Positions 16,358-27,931 of a stretch of DNA of 64,000 nucleotides are shown here, piece by piece. Within the stretch, counting starts at the first letter, position 1. Each line of letters starts with the position of its first letter. Location of the stretch: assembly GCF_014207855.1 (NCBI RefSeq), contig NZ_JACHKZ010000022.1, positions 1 to 64,000 on the forward strand, written 5' to 3'. This stretch comes from Comamonas odontotermitis (GTDB lineage Bacteria > Pseudomonadota > Gammaproteobacteria > Burkholderiales > Burkholderiaceae_C). The position numbers were made by a program, and so were the translations under genes. The notes beneath the pieces were generated by a model. That model worked only from the letters and a program-made list of their open reading frames with translations, ran no database searches and was not told where the DNA came from.

Positions 16358-17335
16358 ATGCAGATGAAAAAACTGGCTTGGGGCGTGGGGTTGGCCGTGG
16401 GCTTGATGGCGGGCAATATTGCCAGCGCTCAGACCACGATGCGTATCAGCATTTCGGTGGCGCAGAATTCGCACCAGGGCGTGGCCATCGACACCTTCGC
16501 CAAGGAAGTGGAAAAACGCACTGGTGGCCGCTACAAGGTGCAGACCTTCTACAGCGGCGCACTGGGCGGAGAGCGCGAATCGATCGAAGCCGTGCAACTG
16601 GGCACGCAGGAGCTGGCCTTCAGCTCCAGCGGGCCCGTGCCGAACTTCGTGCCCGAGACCAAGATCCTCGACGTGCCCTTTCTCTTCCGCGACAAGGCCC
16701 ATGCCCGTGCCGTGCTCGATGGCCCCATCGGCCAGGAGCTGCTGGGCAAGTTCGATTCCAAAGGCTTCAAGGCCTTGGCCTGGGCAGAGAACGGCTTTCG
16801 CCACATGACCAACTCCAAGCGCGCCATCAACAGCCCCGACGACACCAAGGGCCTGAAGATGCGCACCATGGAAAATCCGGTGCACATCCAGGCCTACAAG
16901 GCCCTGGGCATCATCACCACGCCCATGGCTTTCCCGGAAGTATTTACCGCGCTGCAGCAAGGCACCGTGGACGGCCAGGAAAACCCCCTGCCGGTGATCA
17001 CCTCGGCCAAGTTCGACCAGGTGCAAAAGCACCTGTCGCTCACCGGCCATGTGTACTCGCCCTGCATCCTGGTGATGAACAAGGGCGCCTACGACAAGCT
17101 GAGCGCCGACGACAAGAAGGCCTTTGTGGAGGCGGCCCAGGAAGCGACCAAGGCCAACCGAGCCCGTGTGGACCAGGATGATGCCAATGGCGTGGCAGAA
17201 CTGCGAAGCAAGGGCATGCAGGTGATCGAGAACGTGGACAAGGCCAAGTTTGTGGCTGCGCTCACCAAGACGAATGCAGATTTTGAGAAGCAATTTGGCA
17301 AGGCCAACCTCGACCGCATCCGCGACTACAAGTAA
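16358..17335 (+). CDS. dctP: TRAP transporter solute-binding subunit (DctP family)
   Basis: A 325-residue periplasmic protein. The ATG at 16358 has GAGGAG 7 bases upstream and yields a signal peptide cleaved after about residue 24 (GNIASA). DctP-family features are NSHQGVAIDTFAKEVEKRTG, GGERESIEAVQLGTQELAFS, PFLFRDKAHARAVLDGPIG, and VTALQQG-like VFTALQQGTVDGQENPL, which forms the organic-acid-binding Arg/Asn region. TRAP systems import carboxylates using a sodium gradient. The small and large membrane subunits follow; a dispersed repeat with hairpin potential separates them from this gene. The substrate is probably a C4-dicarboxylate or similar acid. Confidence 0.92.
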   Translation: MQMKKLAWGVGLAVGLMAGNIASAQTTMRISISVAQNSHQGVAIDTFAKEVEKRTGGRYKVQTFYSGALGGERESIEAVQLGTQELAFSSSGPVPNFVPETKILDVPFLFRDKAHARAVLDGPIGQELLGKFDSKGFKALAWAENGFRHMTNSKRAINSPDDTKGLKMRTMENPVHIQAYKALGIITTPMAFPEVFTALQQGTVDGQENPLPVITSAKFDQVQKHLSLTGHVYSPCILVMNKGAYDKLSADDKKAFVEAAQEATKANRARVDQDDANGVAELRSKGMQVIENVDKAKFVAALTKTNADFEKQFGKANLDRIRDYK

Positions 17336-17395
17336 GCACGGGGCAGGCACCCGCTGGACTGGCCTGTGGCCCGGCGGTGCCCCCAACCAATTACT

Positions 17396-17453
17396 CTCAT
17401 TTCGATAGCTGCTTGCGCTTCACGGATAAGCGCAAACAGCTGTTTTTATTAAA
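17396..17453 (+). repeat. Dispersed intergenic repeat, copy B (hairpin-forming)
   Basis: CTCATTTCGATAGCTGCTTG, then GCGCTT-CACGGAT-AAGCGC and an outer AGCTG/CAGCT pairing, ending in TGTTTTTATT. It lies between dctP and dctQ and may terminate or process the transcript, favouring dctP. Confidence 0.7.
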
Positions 17454-17506
17454 ACTGGAGGAGAGAGCGGGCGCGCTGCCCATGCAGGCCTGCGCTTTCG
17501 GACACC

Positions 17507-18001
17507 ATGAAAAATGCATTTCTGACCCTGGAGCGATGGACATCGGGCTTTGCGATGGCGGTCGCCTGCCTGATGCTCGCCATTGCATCCACATTGGGCG
17601 TGTTCCAGATCCTGACCCGTTTCGTGCTGGAAGAGCCCGCCGAGTGGACCGAGGTGTTGATCCGCTTCAGCCTCATATGGATGGTGTTCCTGGCCATTCC
17701 CATGGCGTTTCGCCAGGGCGCCATGGTGAGCGTTGACGTTTTGCGCCGCTGGAGCCCGCGCGCCTTTGGCCGAGTGCTGGACTGGCTGGTGTGCATTGCC
17801 ACGCTGGCACTTCTGGCCGTGATCATCTGGTGGGGCTGGGACTATGCCCGGCGCGGCAGCGTGCAGACCATGGCCGGGCTCGAATCGCTGTCCATGTTCT
17901 GGGCCTATGTGGCCATGCCGATCGGCGGCGTGTTTGCCGTGATTGGCGTCATCGGCAATCTGATCGATCCCAAGAATACCGAACTGGAGAACGCGCAATG
18001 A
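17507..18001 (+). CDS. dctQ: TRAP transporter small permease subunit (DctQ family)
   Basis: A 164-residue protein with four predicted membrane helices. Family motifs are FQILTRFVLEEPAEWTEVL and FSLIWMVFLAIPMAFRQGAM. DctQ stabilises or couples the large permease DctM. Its stop codon overlaps the dctM start (ATGA), so the two are translationally coupled. The start ATG at 17507 lies 171 bases after dctP, beyond a repeat element. Confidence 0.92.
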   Translation: MKNAFLTLERWTSGFAMAVACLMLAIASTLGVFQILTRFVLEEPAEWTEVLIRFSLIWMVFLAIPMAFRQGAMVSVDVLRRWSPRAFGRVLDWLVCIATLALLAVIIWWGWDYARRGSVQTMAGLESLSMFWAYVAMPIGGVFAVIGVIGNLIDPKNTELENAQ

Positions 18002-19272
18002 CCGCCGTGATGCTTTCCACGATGGTGCTGTGCTTTGCGCTCACCGTCTCCGTCGCCGTATCGATTGGCCTGGCCTCGATCTTCGGCATTCAGGCCAGCA
18101 ACGCCAACATGCTCATCTCGGTCAAGGAGATGTTCGGCGCCATCAACAAATTCCCGCTGGCCGCCATCCCCTTTTTCATTCTGGCTGGCAACCTGATGGA
18201 GACCGGCGGCATCTCACGCCGGCTGGTGGAGTTTGCCAAGAGCATTGTTGGCGGCGTGCAGGGCGGCCTGCCCATGACCTGCGTGCTGACCTGCATGATC
18301 TTTGCCGCCGTCTCGGGCTCCTCGGTCGCCACCACGTTTGCCATTGGCGCCATCCTGATCCCGGCCCTCATCAAGCATGGCTACCCCAGAAACTATGCCG
18401 CAGCACTGCAGGCAACCAGCGCAGAGCTGGGTGTGATCATCCCGCCATCGATTCCAATGATTCTGTACGGGGTGAGCGCCGAAGTCTCGATTGGTGAACT
18501 GTTCATCGCCGGCTTCGGCCCAGGCCTGCTCATCAGCGCCGCGCTGATGGTTTTTGTCTGGGCCTATTGCAAATACAAGGGTTGGGGCAAGAACGACGGC
18601 GAAGGACGCCTGGGCTTTGGCAAGGCCACGCTGCAGGCCGGATGGGCACTCTTGATGCCGGTCATCATTCTGGGCGGCATCTATGGCGGCGTGTTTACGC
18701 CGACCGAGGCATCCGCCGTCGCAGTGTTCTACGCGCTGGTTGTCGGCATGCTGATCTACCGTGAAATCAGAATCAAGGATCTGTACGCCATCTTCCGCAA
18801 ATCGGCCATCTCGTCGGCCATCATCATGTTCATCATTGCCAACGCCGGGCTGTTTGCCTTCCTGATCACCCGCGCTGGCGTTCCCGAAGCCATCGGCCAC
18901 TGGCTGGAACAGATGCTGCAAAGCCCCGCCATGTTCCTGCTGGGGGTGAACACCGCCCTCTTCATCATCGGCATGTTCATCGAAACCAGCGCAGCCATCA
19001 TCGTGCTGGCACCCATCCTGGCGCCCGTTGCCCAGCACTTTGGCATCGACCCGGTGCACTTCGGCCTGATCATGGTGGTGAACCTGGCGCTGGGCATGAT
19101 CACCCCGCCCTTTGGCGTCAACCTGTTTGCGGCCTGCACCGTCGCCAAAATCTCGCTCGACCAGATCATCAAATACCTGCTGCCCTTTGTGGCCGTGATC
19201 CTGCTGTGCCTGATGGTCATCACCTATGTGCCTGGCATCTCATTGGGTCTGCGCGATCTGGTGTACCGCTGA
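17998..19272 (+). CDS. dctM: TRAP transporter large permease subunit (DctM family)
   Basis: A 424-residue, very hydrophobic protein with about 12 membrane segments. The start at 17998 forms an ATGA overlap with dctQ. Conserved DctM segments are NKFPLAAIPFFILAGNLMET, FAAVSGSSVATTFAIGAILI, ELGVIIPPSIPMILYG, GVFTPTEASAVAVFYAL and LALGMITPPFGVNLFAA. It is the ion/solute-conducting subunit. The operon ends with a strong terminator 20 bases after the stop. Confidence 0.95.
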   Translation: MTAVMLSTMVLCFALTVSVAVSIGLASIFGIQASNANMLISVKEMFGAINKFPLAAIPFFILAGNLMETGGISRRLVEFAKSIVGGVQGGLPMTCVLTCMIFAAVSGSSVATTFAIGAILIPALIKHGYPRNYAAALQATSAELGVIIPPSIPMILYGVSAEVSIGELFIAGFGPGLLISAALMVFVWAYCKYKGWGKNDGEGRLGFGKATLQAGWALLMPVIILGGIYGGVFTPTEASAVAVFYALVVGMLIYREIRIKDLYAIFRKSAISSAIIMFIIANAGLFAFLITRAGVPEAIGHWLEQMLQSPAMFLLGVNTALFIIGMFIETSAAIIVLAPILAPVAQHFGIDPVHFGLIMVVNLALGMITPPFGVNLFAACTVAKISLDQIIKYLLPFVAVILLCLMVITYVPGISLGLRDLVYR

Positions 19273-19292
19273 GATTGGCATTACTCCAACAG

Positions 19293-19320
19293 AAAGCCGC
19301 GTCTAGGACGCGGCTTTTTT
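19293..19320 (+). terminator. Rho-independent terminator of the TRAP operon
   Basis: Perfect 11-bp arms AAAGCCGCGTC / GACGCGGCTTT, 3-base loop, then TTT. Confidence 0.9.
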
Positions 19321-19478
19321 CATGTTTGCCTTCTGCTCTCCGGCACAGATTGTCAAAAAATCTTTCCAAAAAAGTATGAATTTGTGTCAACGGCTACGGC
19401 ACCTCATTTCATAAATATAATTTTTAAACATCGGATTTCCATTTTCGTTTGTTTTTAACTATACATAGAGAGGAATGG

Positions 19479-21812
19479 ATGACAGCCAGTCTTGCATACC
19501 GCTGCGGAACGCTTGCCACTTTACGCTCGCAATGGGCGGCCCTGGGCCTGCTAGCCTCAGCAAGCGTGTTTGCGCCCGCCGCGCATGCCGCCAATGTCGA
19601 TCTGGTCACCAATATTGAACCGGTCACCTCGAACATTCCGGCACAGACCTTTGTGCCCTACCGGCTCAACGTCAGTTTCTCCAATATCAACGGCACGGCC
19701 ACCAATGCCCGGGCGAGCATCGAGCTGCCCGCCAATGTCACATCCGTTATGCTGACAGCAGCCAGTGGCAATGCGGCCAGCTGCCCTGCGGCATCGGCCT
19801 TCAGCCCTGTTCCCACAGACAACACGGCAGGAGGCGAAACCATGAGCGCCACCCTCCCCCTGATGCAGAACAGGCAGCAATGCAATTACGTGCTCAGCGT
19901 CACACCCACCAAGGCGGATTCCGCCTATCTGATGCGGTCATCGATGGCTGCAGGCAGCGGAGATACCGAAACCACGCCTTCCACCAATACCAGTGAAAAT
20001 CCGTTTGCAGTGACGCAATCGGAAATCAAGCTTGCGGTCGACAAAAAGATCACTGCCGGTGCATCGCAGGATCCCAACGACGCGACGCATTGGATCGGCA
20101 ACGCCTACAACGCCCCCGTTGAATTTACGGTCACCTATACCAACAAGTCTGCAACACCGGTCTCGCTGGGCGCCATTGCCAGCAAGTGGAGCGACTGGGA
20201 AGGCAGCTGGTCGCCACAGATCGTACCCAGCGGCTCCGATGGCGGCTTGACCAGTTGCGCCAGCAGCGTGGACGGCGCGGGCAGCGCCATCTGCAATGCG
20301 CTCAGCTTCTCCGGCGCTTCCTCGCAGGCGGGCACCAATGTCAATACCTTCCTCAATACCGACAGCACGGGCTTCGGCAAGGAGGTGATGCAGGCGGGCG
20401 AGAGCATTACCATCAAATACTGGCGCTCGTTCAAGGCGCCACTGTGCGGCAGCCCCGCGCTCGCCAACACGGCCACCTGGGCTGTCACGGCCGAAGACGT
20501 CCATCTGCAATGGGATGGATCCGGCAGCGACAGCAGCACCGTCTCGTTCTCTTTTCCCATCGCCCTCTCGACCCAAGGCAGGGATTGCACGGCCGTCAAT
20601 CTGCATGAGAATGCAGAAAAGAAGCTGCTGTCTGTGCAGGACAAGGCAGGTGTCGCCAAGACCAGCAAGGTCATCGACCAGGACGGCGATGTGGCCATCT
20701 ACGAACTGACCGTAGACCTGAGCCAGGACACCGCCCCCCCAGGCTCCAACCGGGACGGCATCGACTTCAACGTGTATGACACCGTGTTGCTGGCCAAGGG
20801 CCATATGCCAATGGCTGCCCCCGTCAACGCCTTGCAGCTGCAGATGGAGTGGATCAGTTGTGAGGACAGCAACGGCAACTGCATTCCTGCCAACAACCCC
20901 ATCCAGCCATATCGGGCCTACTTCACACCATCGTTCAGCCAGAACGTGCATGTGAAATGGGGCTCCAAGGCTGTGATGCAGATCGCTCTTCGCTTTAAAA
21001 TTGATAGCAATCTACAGTGCATGCATCACAACGATGCGCTGCAGAATCAGGCGGCTTTCAGCGTGGTGTCCGTGTCTACCGACGGCTACACCTTCGGCCC
21101 TTCCTACATCCAGTCACCCAGCAGCGCCAATCTGGCAGACACACAGATCGAAGTGCTGCCCAACGCACCCTATTGCGTCAACCTCACGAGCAACAAACGA
21201 GTGACGCCCATGGAAGTGCCCGACCTTGCTACGCCAGTCGTGTTTGATCTGCAGTTTGCCAACAACACTGCACCAGACGGCCCAAAGAGCATACGCCAGG
21301 CCATCGCCAAGGACACCTTGGGCCCTGATTTCAAGGCTACGGCCGCATCCTGCAGCGTGAGTGCCGGTAATGCCACCGTCCCTACCGGGTCACTGCTGGG
21401 CAGTATTGCCGTAGCGAACAACGAGTTGCAAATCCCCATCAGCAACATGGAGCGCGGTGCAATCGTCAACTGCACCATCACTGGCAACCTGTTGCGCTCC
21501 GGCTCGTTCAAGAATGTTGCCTCTGTCGCACTGCAGGGCTCACCAGCCAAGGCGCTGCTGAATGATGGTGTGACCGAAGTCACCGCGAAAGATTTGACGC
21601 CCGAAGACAATATCGCCACAGTCAATTACATGACTGCGGATGCAGTGAATCCCCCGGTTGAACCTCCGACACCGCCTGTGCCACCTACACCGCCAGCACC
21701 TCCCACACCACCTACCACGCCTGCTCCTGTACCGGCCAACGCGCTGTGGAGTGTGGCGGGGCTTGCCGTGGCCATTGCAGCACTGGCCCGACGAAGGCAG
21801 AAAATCCGCTGA
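19479..21812 (+). CDS. Large secreted DUF11-like surface protein with C-terminal sorting tail
   Basis: A 777-residue exported protein. The ATG at 19479 follows GAGAGG and gives a signal peptide ending VFAPAAHA (about residue 37). The body consists of beta-rich DUF11/conserved-repeat-like domains (FVPYRLNVSFSNINGTATN, VEFTVTYTNKSATPVSLG, VVFDLQFANNTAPDG). A Pro/Thr linker of PPTPP-type repeats follows, then a tail with VPANALWSVAGLAVAIAALA and terminal RRRQKIR, fitting the PEP/IPTL class of tripartite sorting signals. Probably surface-anchored, related in design to the protein at 8144-11266. AT-rich DNA and a TATAAT at 19416-19421 lie upstream. Function unknown. Confidence 0.8.
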   Translation: MTASLAYRCGTLATLRSQWAALGLLASASVFAPAAHAANVDLVTNIEPVTSNIPAQTFVPYRLNVSFSNINGTATNARASIELPANVTSVMLTAASGNAASCPAASAFSPVPTDNTAGGETMSATLPLMQNRQQCNYVLSVTPTKADSAYLMRSSMAAGSGDTETTPSTNTSENPFAVTQSEIKLAVDKKITAGASQDPNDATHWIGNAYNAPVEFTVTYTNKSATPVSLGAIASKWSDWEGSWSPQIVPSGSDGGLTSCASSVDGAGSAICNALSFSGASSQAGTNVNTFLNTDSTGFGKEVMQAGESITIKYWRSFKAPLCGSPALANTATWAVTAEDVHLQWDGSGSDSSTVSFSFPIALSTQGRDCTAVNLHENAEKKLLSVQDKAGVAKTSKVIDQDGDVAIYELTVDLSQDTAPPGSNRDGIDFNVYDTVLLAKGHMPMAAPVNALQLQMEWISCEDSNGNCIPANNPIQPYRAYFTPSFSQNVHVKWGSKAVMQIALRFKIDSNLQCMHHNDALQNQAAFSVVSVSTDGYTFGPSYIQSPSSANLADTQIEVLPNAPYCVNLTSNKRVTPMEVPDLATPVVFDLQFANNTAPDGPKSIRQAIAKDTLGPDFKATAASCSVSAGNATVPTGSLLGSIAVANNELQIPISNMERGAIVNCTITGNLLRSGSFKNVASVALQGSPAKALLNDGVTEVTAKDLTPEDNIATVNYMTADAVNPPVEPPTPPVPPTPPAPPTPPTTPAPVPANALWSVAGLAVAIAALARRRQKIR

Positions 21813-21820
21813 TGAAATGA

Positions 21821-21847
21821 AAACGCCCGGCTTGCCGGGCGTTTTTT
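21821..21847 (+). terminator. Rho-independent terminator after the DUF11-like gene
   Basis: AACGCCCGGC (21822-21831) / GCCGGGCGTT (21834-21843) with a 2-base apex, followed by TTTT. Confidence 0.9.
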
Positions 21848-21928
21848 ATGCATGAGGCGTGCAGCTGAAGCGTCACAAATTTATGGGCACCGTCTGGGTA
21901 TATGCCGCGTTTGCCGTTAAAATCGCCG

Positions 21929-22151
21929 CAGTCAGGAGAGAGTCTTCGCCCCAAGCGGGCAGCAAGGCCGCCGAAGGCGCAGGCTTCAATGCCGAACGCT
22001 CAGGCAAAAGGACTGGCACACGCTGATGCAGGCTTTTGCGCCGCCAGCGTCCCCGGCTGGAGAGAGATGGTGCCCAGACACCATCCACCGAAGGAGCAAG
22101 CCCCCCACGCCTCGAAGGTGCGGGGTGAATCTCTCAGGTAAAGCGGACAGC
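21929..22151 (+). promoter_or_regulatory. Tandem (two-aptamer) glycine riboswitch controlling gcvTHP
   Basis: Two successive copies of the glycine aptamer. Aptamer 1 (21929-22015) has P1 arms CAGTC and GACTG, GGAGAGAGTC, GCCGAAGGCGCAGGC and CGCTCAGGCAAAAGGAC. Aptamer 2 (about 22056-22151) has GCTGGAGAGAGATGG, ACCGAAGGAGCAAGC and TCTCTCAGGTAAAGCGGAC. These GCCGAAGGxGCAA and CTCAGGxAAAxGGAC blocks define the family. Glycine binding normally turns on expression of the glycine cleavage genes; here gcvT starts 65 bases downstream. Whether control is transcriptional or translational is not clear; no strong terminator lies between aptamer 2 and gcvT. Confidence 0.95.
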
Positions 22152-22215
22152 AGGGCAAACAGCATGCGGCTGGCAACAGCGGCATGGCATTGTTATTTGC
22201 CCTGGAGTTTTTTTC

Positions 22216-23352
22216 ATGACCGCCACTGCTTCCGCCGCCCTGCTCACCACTCCATTGAATGCCCTGCATATTGAGCTGGGCGCCCGCATGGTGCCGTTTG
22301 CCGGTTATTCCATGCCCGTACAGTACCCCGATGGACTGATTGCGGAACACAAACATACCCGAGGCGCGGCAGGCCTCTTTGATGTTTCGCACATGGGTCA
22401 GTTGCGTCTGGTGGGCCCCGACGCGGCAGCAGCCTTTGAAAGCCTGATGCCCGTTGATGTGATCGATCTGGCTGTCGGCAAGCAGCGTTACGGCCTGCTG
22501 CTGAACGATGACGGCGGCATTCTGGACGACCTGATGTTCTTCCGCGTCTCGCAGGACGAGCTGTTTGTCATCGTCAATGGTGCCTGCAAGGTGGCCGATA
22601 TTGCCCACATCCAGGCCCGTATCGGCAACCGCTGCAAGGTGGAACCCATGCCCAGCCACGGCCTGCTCGCTTTGCAAGGCCCACAGGCGGTGGCTGCCCT
22701 CTCGCGCCTGGCGCCAGGCGTTGAAAAACTGGTTTTCATGACGGGGGGCAACTTCGATGTGAAGGGCATCCCTTGCTTCATCACCCGCAGCGGCTATACC
22801 GGCGAAGACGGTTTTGAAATCTCCGTCGCAGGCGACCAGGCGCAAGCGCTGGCGCGCCTGCTGCTGGCCCAGCCCGAGGTCAAGCCGATCGGCCTGGGCG
22901 CCCGCAACTCGCTGCGCCTGGAAGCAGGCCTGTGCCTGTACGGCAGCGATCTGGACGTGACCACTACGCCCCCCGAAGCAGGCCTGAACTGGGCTATCCA
23001 GAAAGTTCGCCGCACTGGTGGCGCCCGCGCTGGAGGATTTCCCGGCACCGACAAGGTGCTCGCCCAGATCGACACCCCCGCCACCCTGCCCCGCAAGCGC
23101 GTTGGTCTGATTGCGCAAGAGCGCATTCCCGTGCGCGAGCAGGTGGAAATCTGCACGCCCGATGGCAAGGCCATCGGAGTCACCACCAGTGGCCTGCTCG
23201 GCCCCACCATCGACAAGCCCATTGCCATGGCCTATGTGGAGCCAGCTTTCGCAGCCATTGGCACCCGCCTGAACGCCATGGTGCGCGGCAAGCCGGTGCC
23301 TGTCGAGGTGGTGGCGATGCCTTTCGTGGCCCCCAACTATTTCCGCGGCTAA
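22216..23352 (+). CDS. gcvT: Glycine cleavage system T protein (aminomethyltransferase)
   Basis: A 378-residue folate-dependent enzyme that takes the aminomethyl group from lipoyl-GcvH and transfers the C1 unit to tetrahydrofolate, releasing ammonia. Family segments are HIELGARMVPFAGYSMPVQY, LFDVSHMGQLRL, YGLLLNDDGGILDDLMFFR, ITRSGYTGEDGFEISV and LGARNSLRLEAGLCLYGSDL. It is the first gene of gcvT-gcvH-gcvP and lies just downstream of a glycine riboswitch, so expression should follow intracellular glycine. Confidence 0.97.
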   Translation: MTATASAALLTTPLNALHIELGARMVPFAGYSMPVQYPDGLIAEHKHTRGAAGLFDVSHMGQLRLVGPDAAAAFESLMPVDVIDLAVGKQRYGLLLNDDGGILDDLMFFRVSQDELFVIVNGACKVADIAHIQARIGNRCKVEPMPSHGLLALQGPQAVAALSRLAPGVEKLVFMTGGNFDVKGIPCFITRSGYTGEDGFEISVAGDQAQALARLLLAQPEVKPIGLGARNSLRLEAGLCLYGSDLDVTTTPPEAGLNWAIQKVRRTGGARAGGFPGTDKVLAQIDTPATLPRKRVGLIAQERIPVREQVEICTPDGKAIGVTTSGLLGPTIDKPIAMAYVEPAFAAIGTRLNAMVRGKPVPVEVVAMPFVAPNYFRG

Positions 23353-23424
23353 AGTAGCTGCTGGCGTGCGCTGTCGCGCGCCGTTCTGGACATCAGATTC
23401 ACGCCTACCAACTGGAGTTTCCCT

Positions 23425-23799
23425 ATGACGATCAAATTCTCCCGCGACCACGAATGGATCAACGCCGCTGACGCTGGCGCCGCTGTTGTTGGCATCACCG
23501 TGCACGCCCAGGACGCGCTGGGCGATGTGGTGTTTGTCGAGTTGCCCGAAGTGGGCGCCTCGTTCAACCAGGGCGATGTGGCCGGCGTGGTCGAATCCGT
23601 GAAGGCCGCCGCCGATGTGTACATGCCCGTGTCTGGCGAGATCGTGGAAGTGAACGAAGAGCTGCGCAACGACCCATCACTCGCCAACAGCGACCCGCTG
23701 GGTGCGGGCTGGTTCTTCAAGGTCAAGCTTGCCGACGCATCGCAGCTCGATGCCCTGCTGGACGAAACCGCCTACAACGACTTCGCGGCCAACTCGTAA
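23425..23799 (+). CDS. gcvH: Glycine cleavage system H protein (lipoyl carrier)
   Basis: A 124-residue carrier protein. The lipoylation site is Lys60 in [12 protein letters not shown], with the surrounding [24 protein letters not shown] and [17 protein letters not shown] typical of GcvH. It shuttles the aminomethyl group between GcvP and GcvT. It lies 72 bases after gcvT and 129 bases before gcvP; a copy of the dispersed repeat fills much of the second gap. Confidence 0.97.
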   Translation: MTIKFSRDHEWINAADAGAAVVGITVHAQDALGDVVFVELPEVGASFNQGDVAGVVESVKAAADVYMPVSGEIVEVNEELRNDPSLANSDPLGAGWFFKVKLADASQLDALLDETAYNDFAANS

Positions 23800-23850
23800 G
23801 CCCGAGTCCCTGTGCATTGGCGGCATGCGCGCATGGCCGTCAATGCTTAC

Positions 23851-23902
23851 TCACATATTCATAGCTGCTTCCGCCCGCCTATCCTGCGCTAGTGGCATTT
23901 TC
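23851..23902 (+). repeat. Dispersed intergenic repeat, copy C (diverged)
   Basis: CACATATTCATAGCTGCTT, then a CGC-rich segment with GCGCTAGTGGCATTTT, the same block order as copies A and B but more diverged. Situated between gcvH and gcvP. Confidence 0.5.
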
Positions 23903-23928
23903 AAGCACAAACACCTGGATTTCCCACC

Positions 23929-26823
<2,895 letters not shown>

Positions 26824-26865
26824 TGGTTACAGTGGCTACAGCGCTCTTGCGCGCCAGCTACTAAG

Positions 26866-26899
26866 AACGGCTCACATGCCCTGTGGGCCGTTTTCTTTT
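26866..26899 (+). terminator. Terminator of the gcvTHP operon
   Basis: AACGGCTCACA / TGTGGGCCGTT stem (one G-U pair) with a 5-base loop, followed by TTCTTTT. Confidence 0.75.
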
Positions 26900-26948
26900 A
26901 TCGTTTTCAAAAAAGCCTTCAGCGCGCATCTGACAAGCACGACCAGCT

Positions 26949-27704
26949 ATGGAAATCATAGTCATCATCCTGGGAGCGGCCCTCGCGGGCTTTGTGCAGG
27001 GCCTCTCCGGCTTTGGCTACAGCATGACCGCGATGGCCTTGTGGGCCTGGACGCTGGAGCCCACGCTTGCTGCCGCACTGGCCGTCTTTGGCGGACTTAC
27101 CGGGCAGATTATCCAGGCCTTCAGCGTGCGGCGCGGCTTTGAATGGCGCATGCTATGGCCCTTTGTACTGGGCGGGCTGTGCGGACTGCCGCTTGGGCTG
27201 CGGCTCCTGCCGCTGCTGGATGCACAGCTGTTCAAGACCGTGCTGGGGGCGCTGCTCGTGGTTTTTTGCCCCCTGATGGCATTTGCACACCGGCTGCCGC
27301 GCATTGCCAGCTGGCGCTGCATGCAGGGGCCCATGCTGCGCATTGCCAACGGATTGGCGGGACTTGCGGGTGGCGCGATGGCGGCCCTGGGTGGGTTTTC
27401 AGGCGTCGTGCCCACATTGTGGTGCCAGTTGCTGGGCGTGGCGCGCGACCAGCAACGCCAGGTGATCCAGAACTTCAATCTCACCATGCTTGCCGTCACC
27501 TTTGCCAGCTATGTGGCAACAGGCTTTGTCACCCCAGGCATGCTGCCTCTGTTCGCCGTGGCGCTGCCCGCCATGCTGCTGCCATCCTTATGGGGCGGTC
27601 GGCTCTACCACCGCATCAGCGATGTGGCCTTCCGCCGTGTGGTGCTGGGGCTTCTGACCATGGCGGGCTTGGCCATGCTCGTGTCAACCATACAGCACCG
27701 TTAG
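26949..27704 (+). CDS. TSUP-family (TauE/SafE) membrane transporter
   Basis: A 251-residue protein with seven to eight predicted membrane helices. The N-terminal GFVQGLSGFGYSMTAMALWA and central GGAMAALGGFSGVVPTLWCQ are the two repeated TSUP motifs (G-GG-G, with S/P nearby). TSUP proteins move sulfite, sulfoacetate, or other organosulfur or organic anions out of the cell. No sulfur-metabolism gene is adjacent, so the substrate cannot be assigned. It stands alone after the gcv terminator. Confidence 0.87.
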   Translation: MEIIVIILGAALAGFVQGLSGFGYSMTAMALWAWTLEPTLAAALAVFGGLTGQIIQAFSVRRGFEWRMLWPFVLGGLCGLPLGLRLLPLLDAQLFKTVLGALLVVFCPLMAFAHRLPRIASWRCMQGPMLRIANGLAGLAGGAMAALGGFSGVVPTLWCQLLGVARDQQRQVIQNFNLTMLAVTFASYVATGFVTPGMLPLFAVALPAMLLPSLWGGRLYHRISDVAFRRVVLGLLTMAGLAMLVSTIQHR

Positions 27705-27931
27705 CAGCAGATTGCTTTTACGCTGTCGTTGGTAGATCGCGGGCAGGCCGTTTGCGCTGCTATAGAGGCGGAGAAGCCCACCACTCCGCGGCTGCGCAGT
27801 GAATAAACACAAACTTCTTCAACAAATGTAAGCTTCCTCCTCAACCATTGAAACAAATAGAGACAAATTGGATAATAGCTGTTTATAGCCCCATACACTG
27901 TCCTTCATAGCCGCGATATTGCTGCGCCCGG

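Noticed and set aside
20995-21022. TTGATAGC-like sequence resembling the dispersed repeat
   Set aside because: Lies inside the DUF11-like coding frame and lacks the GCGCTT/AAGCGC block; probably chance.
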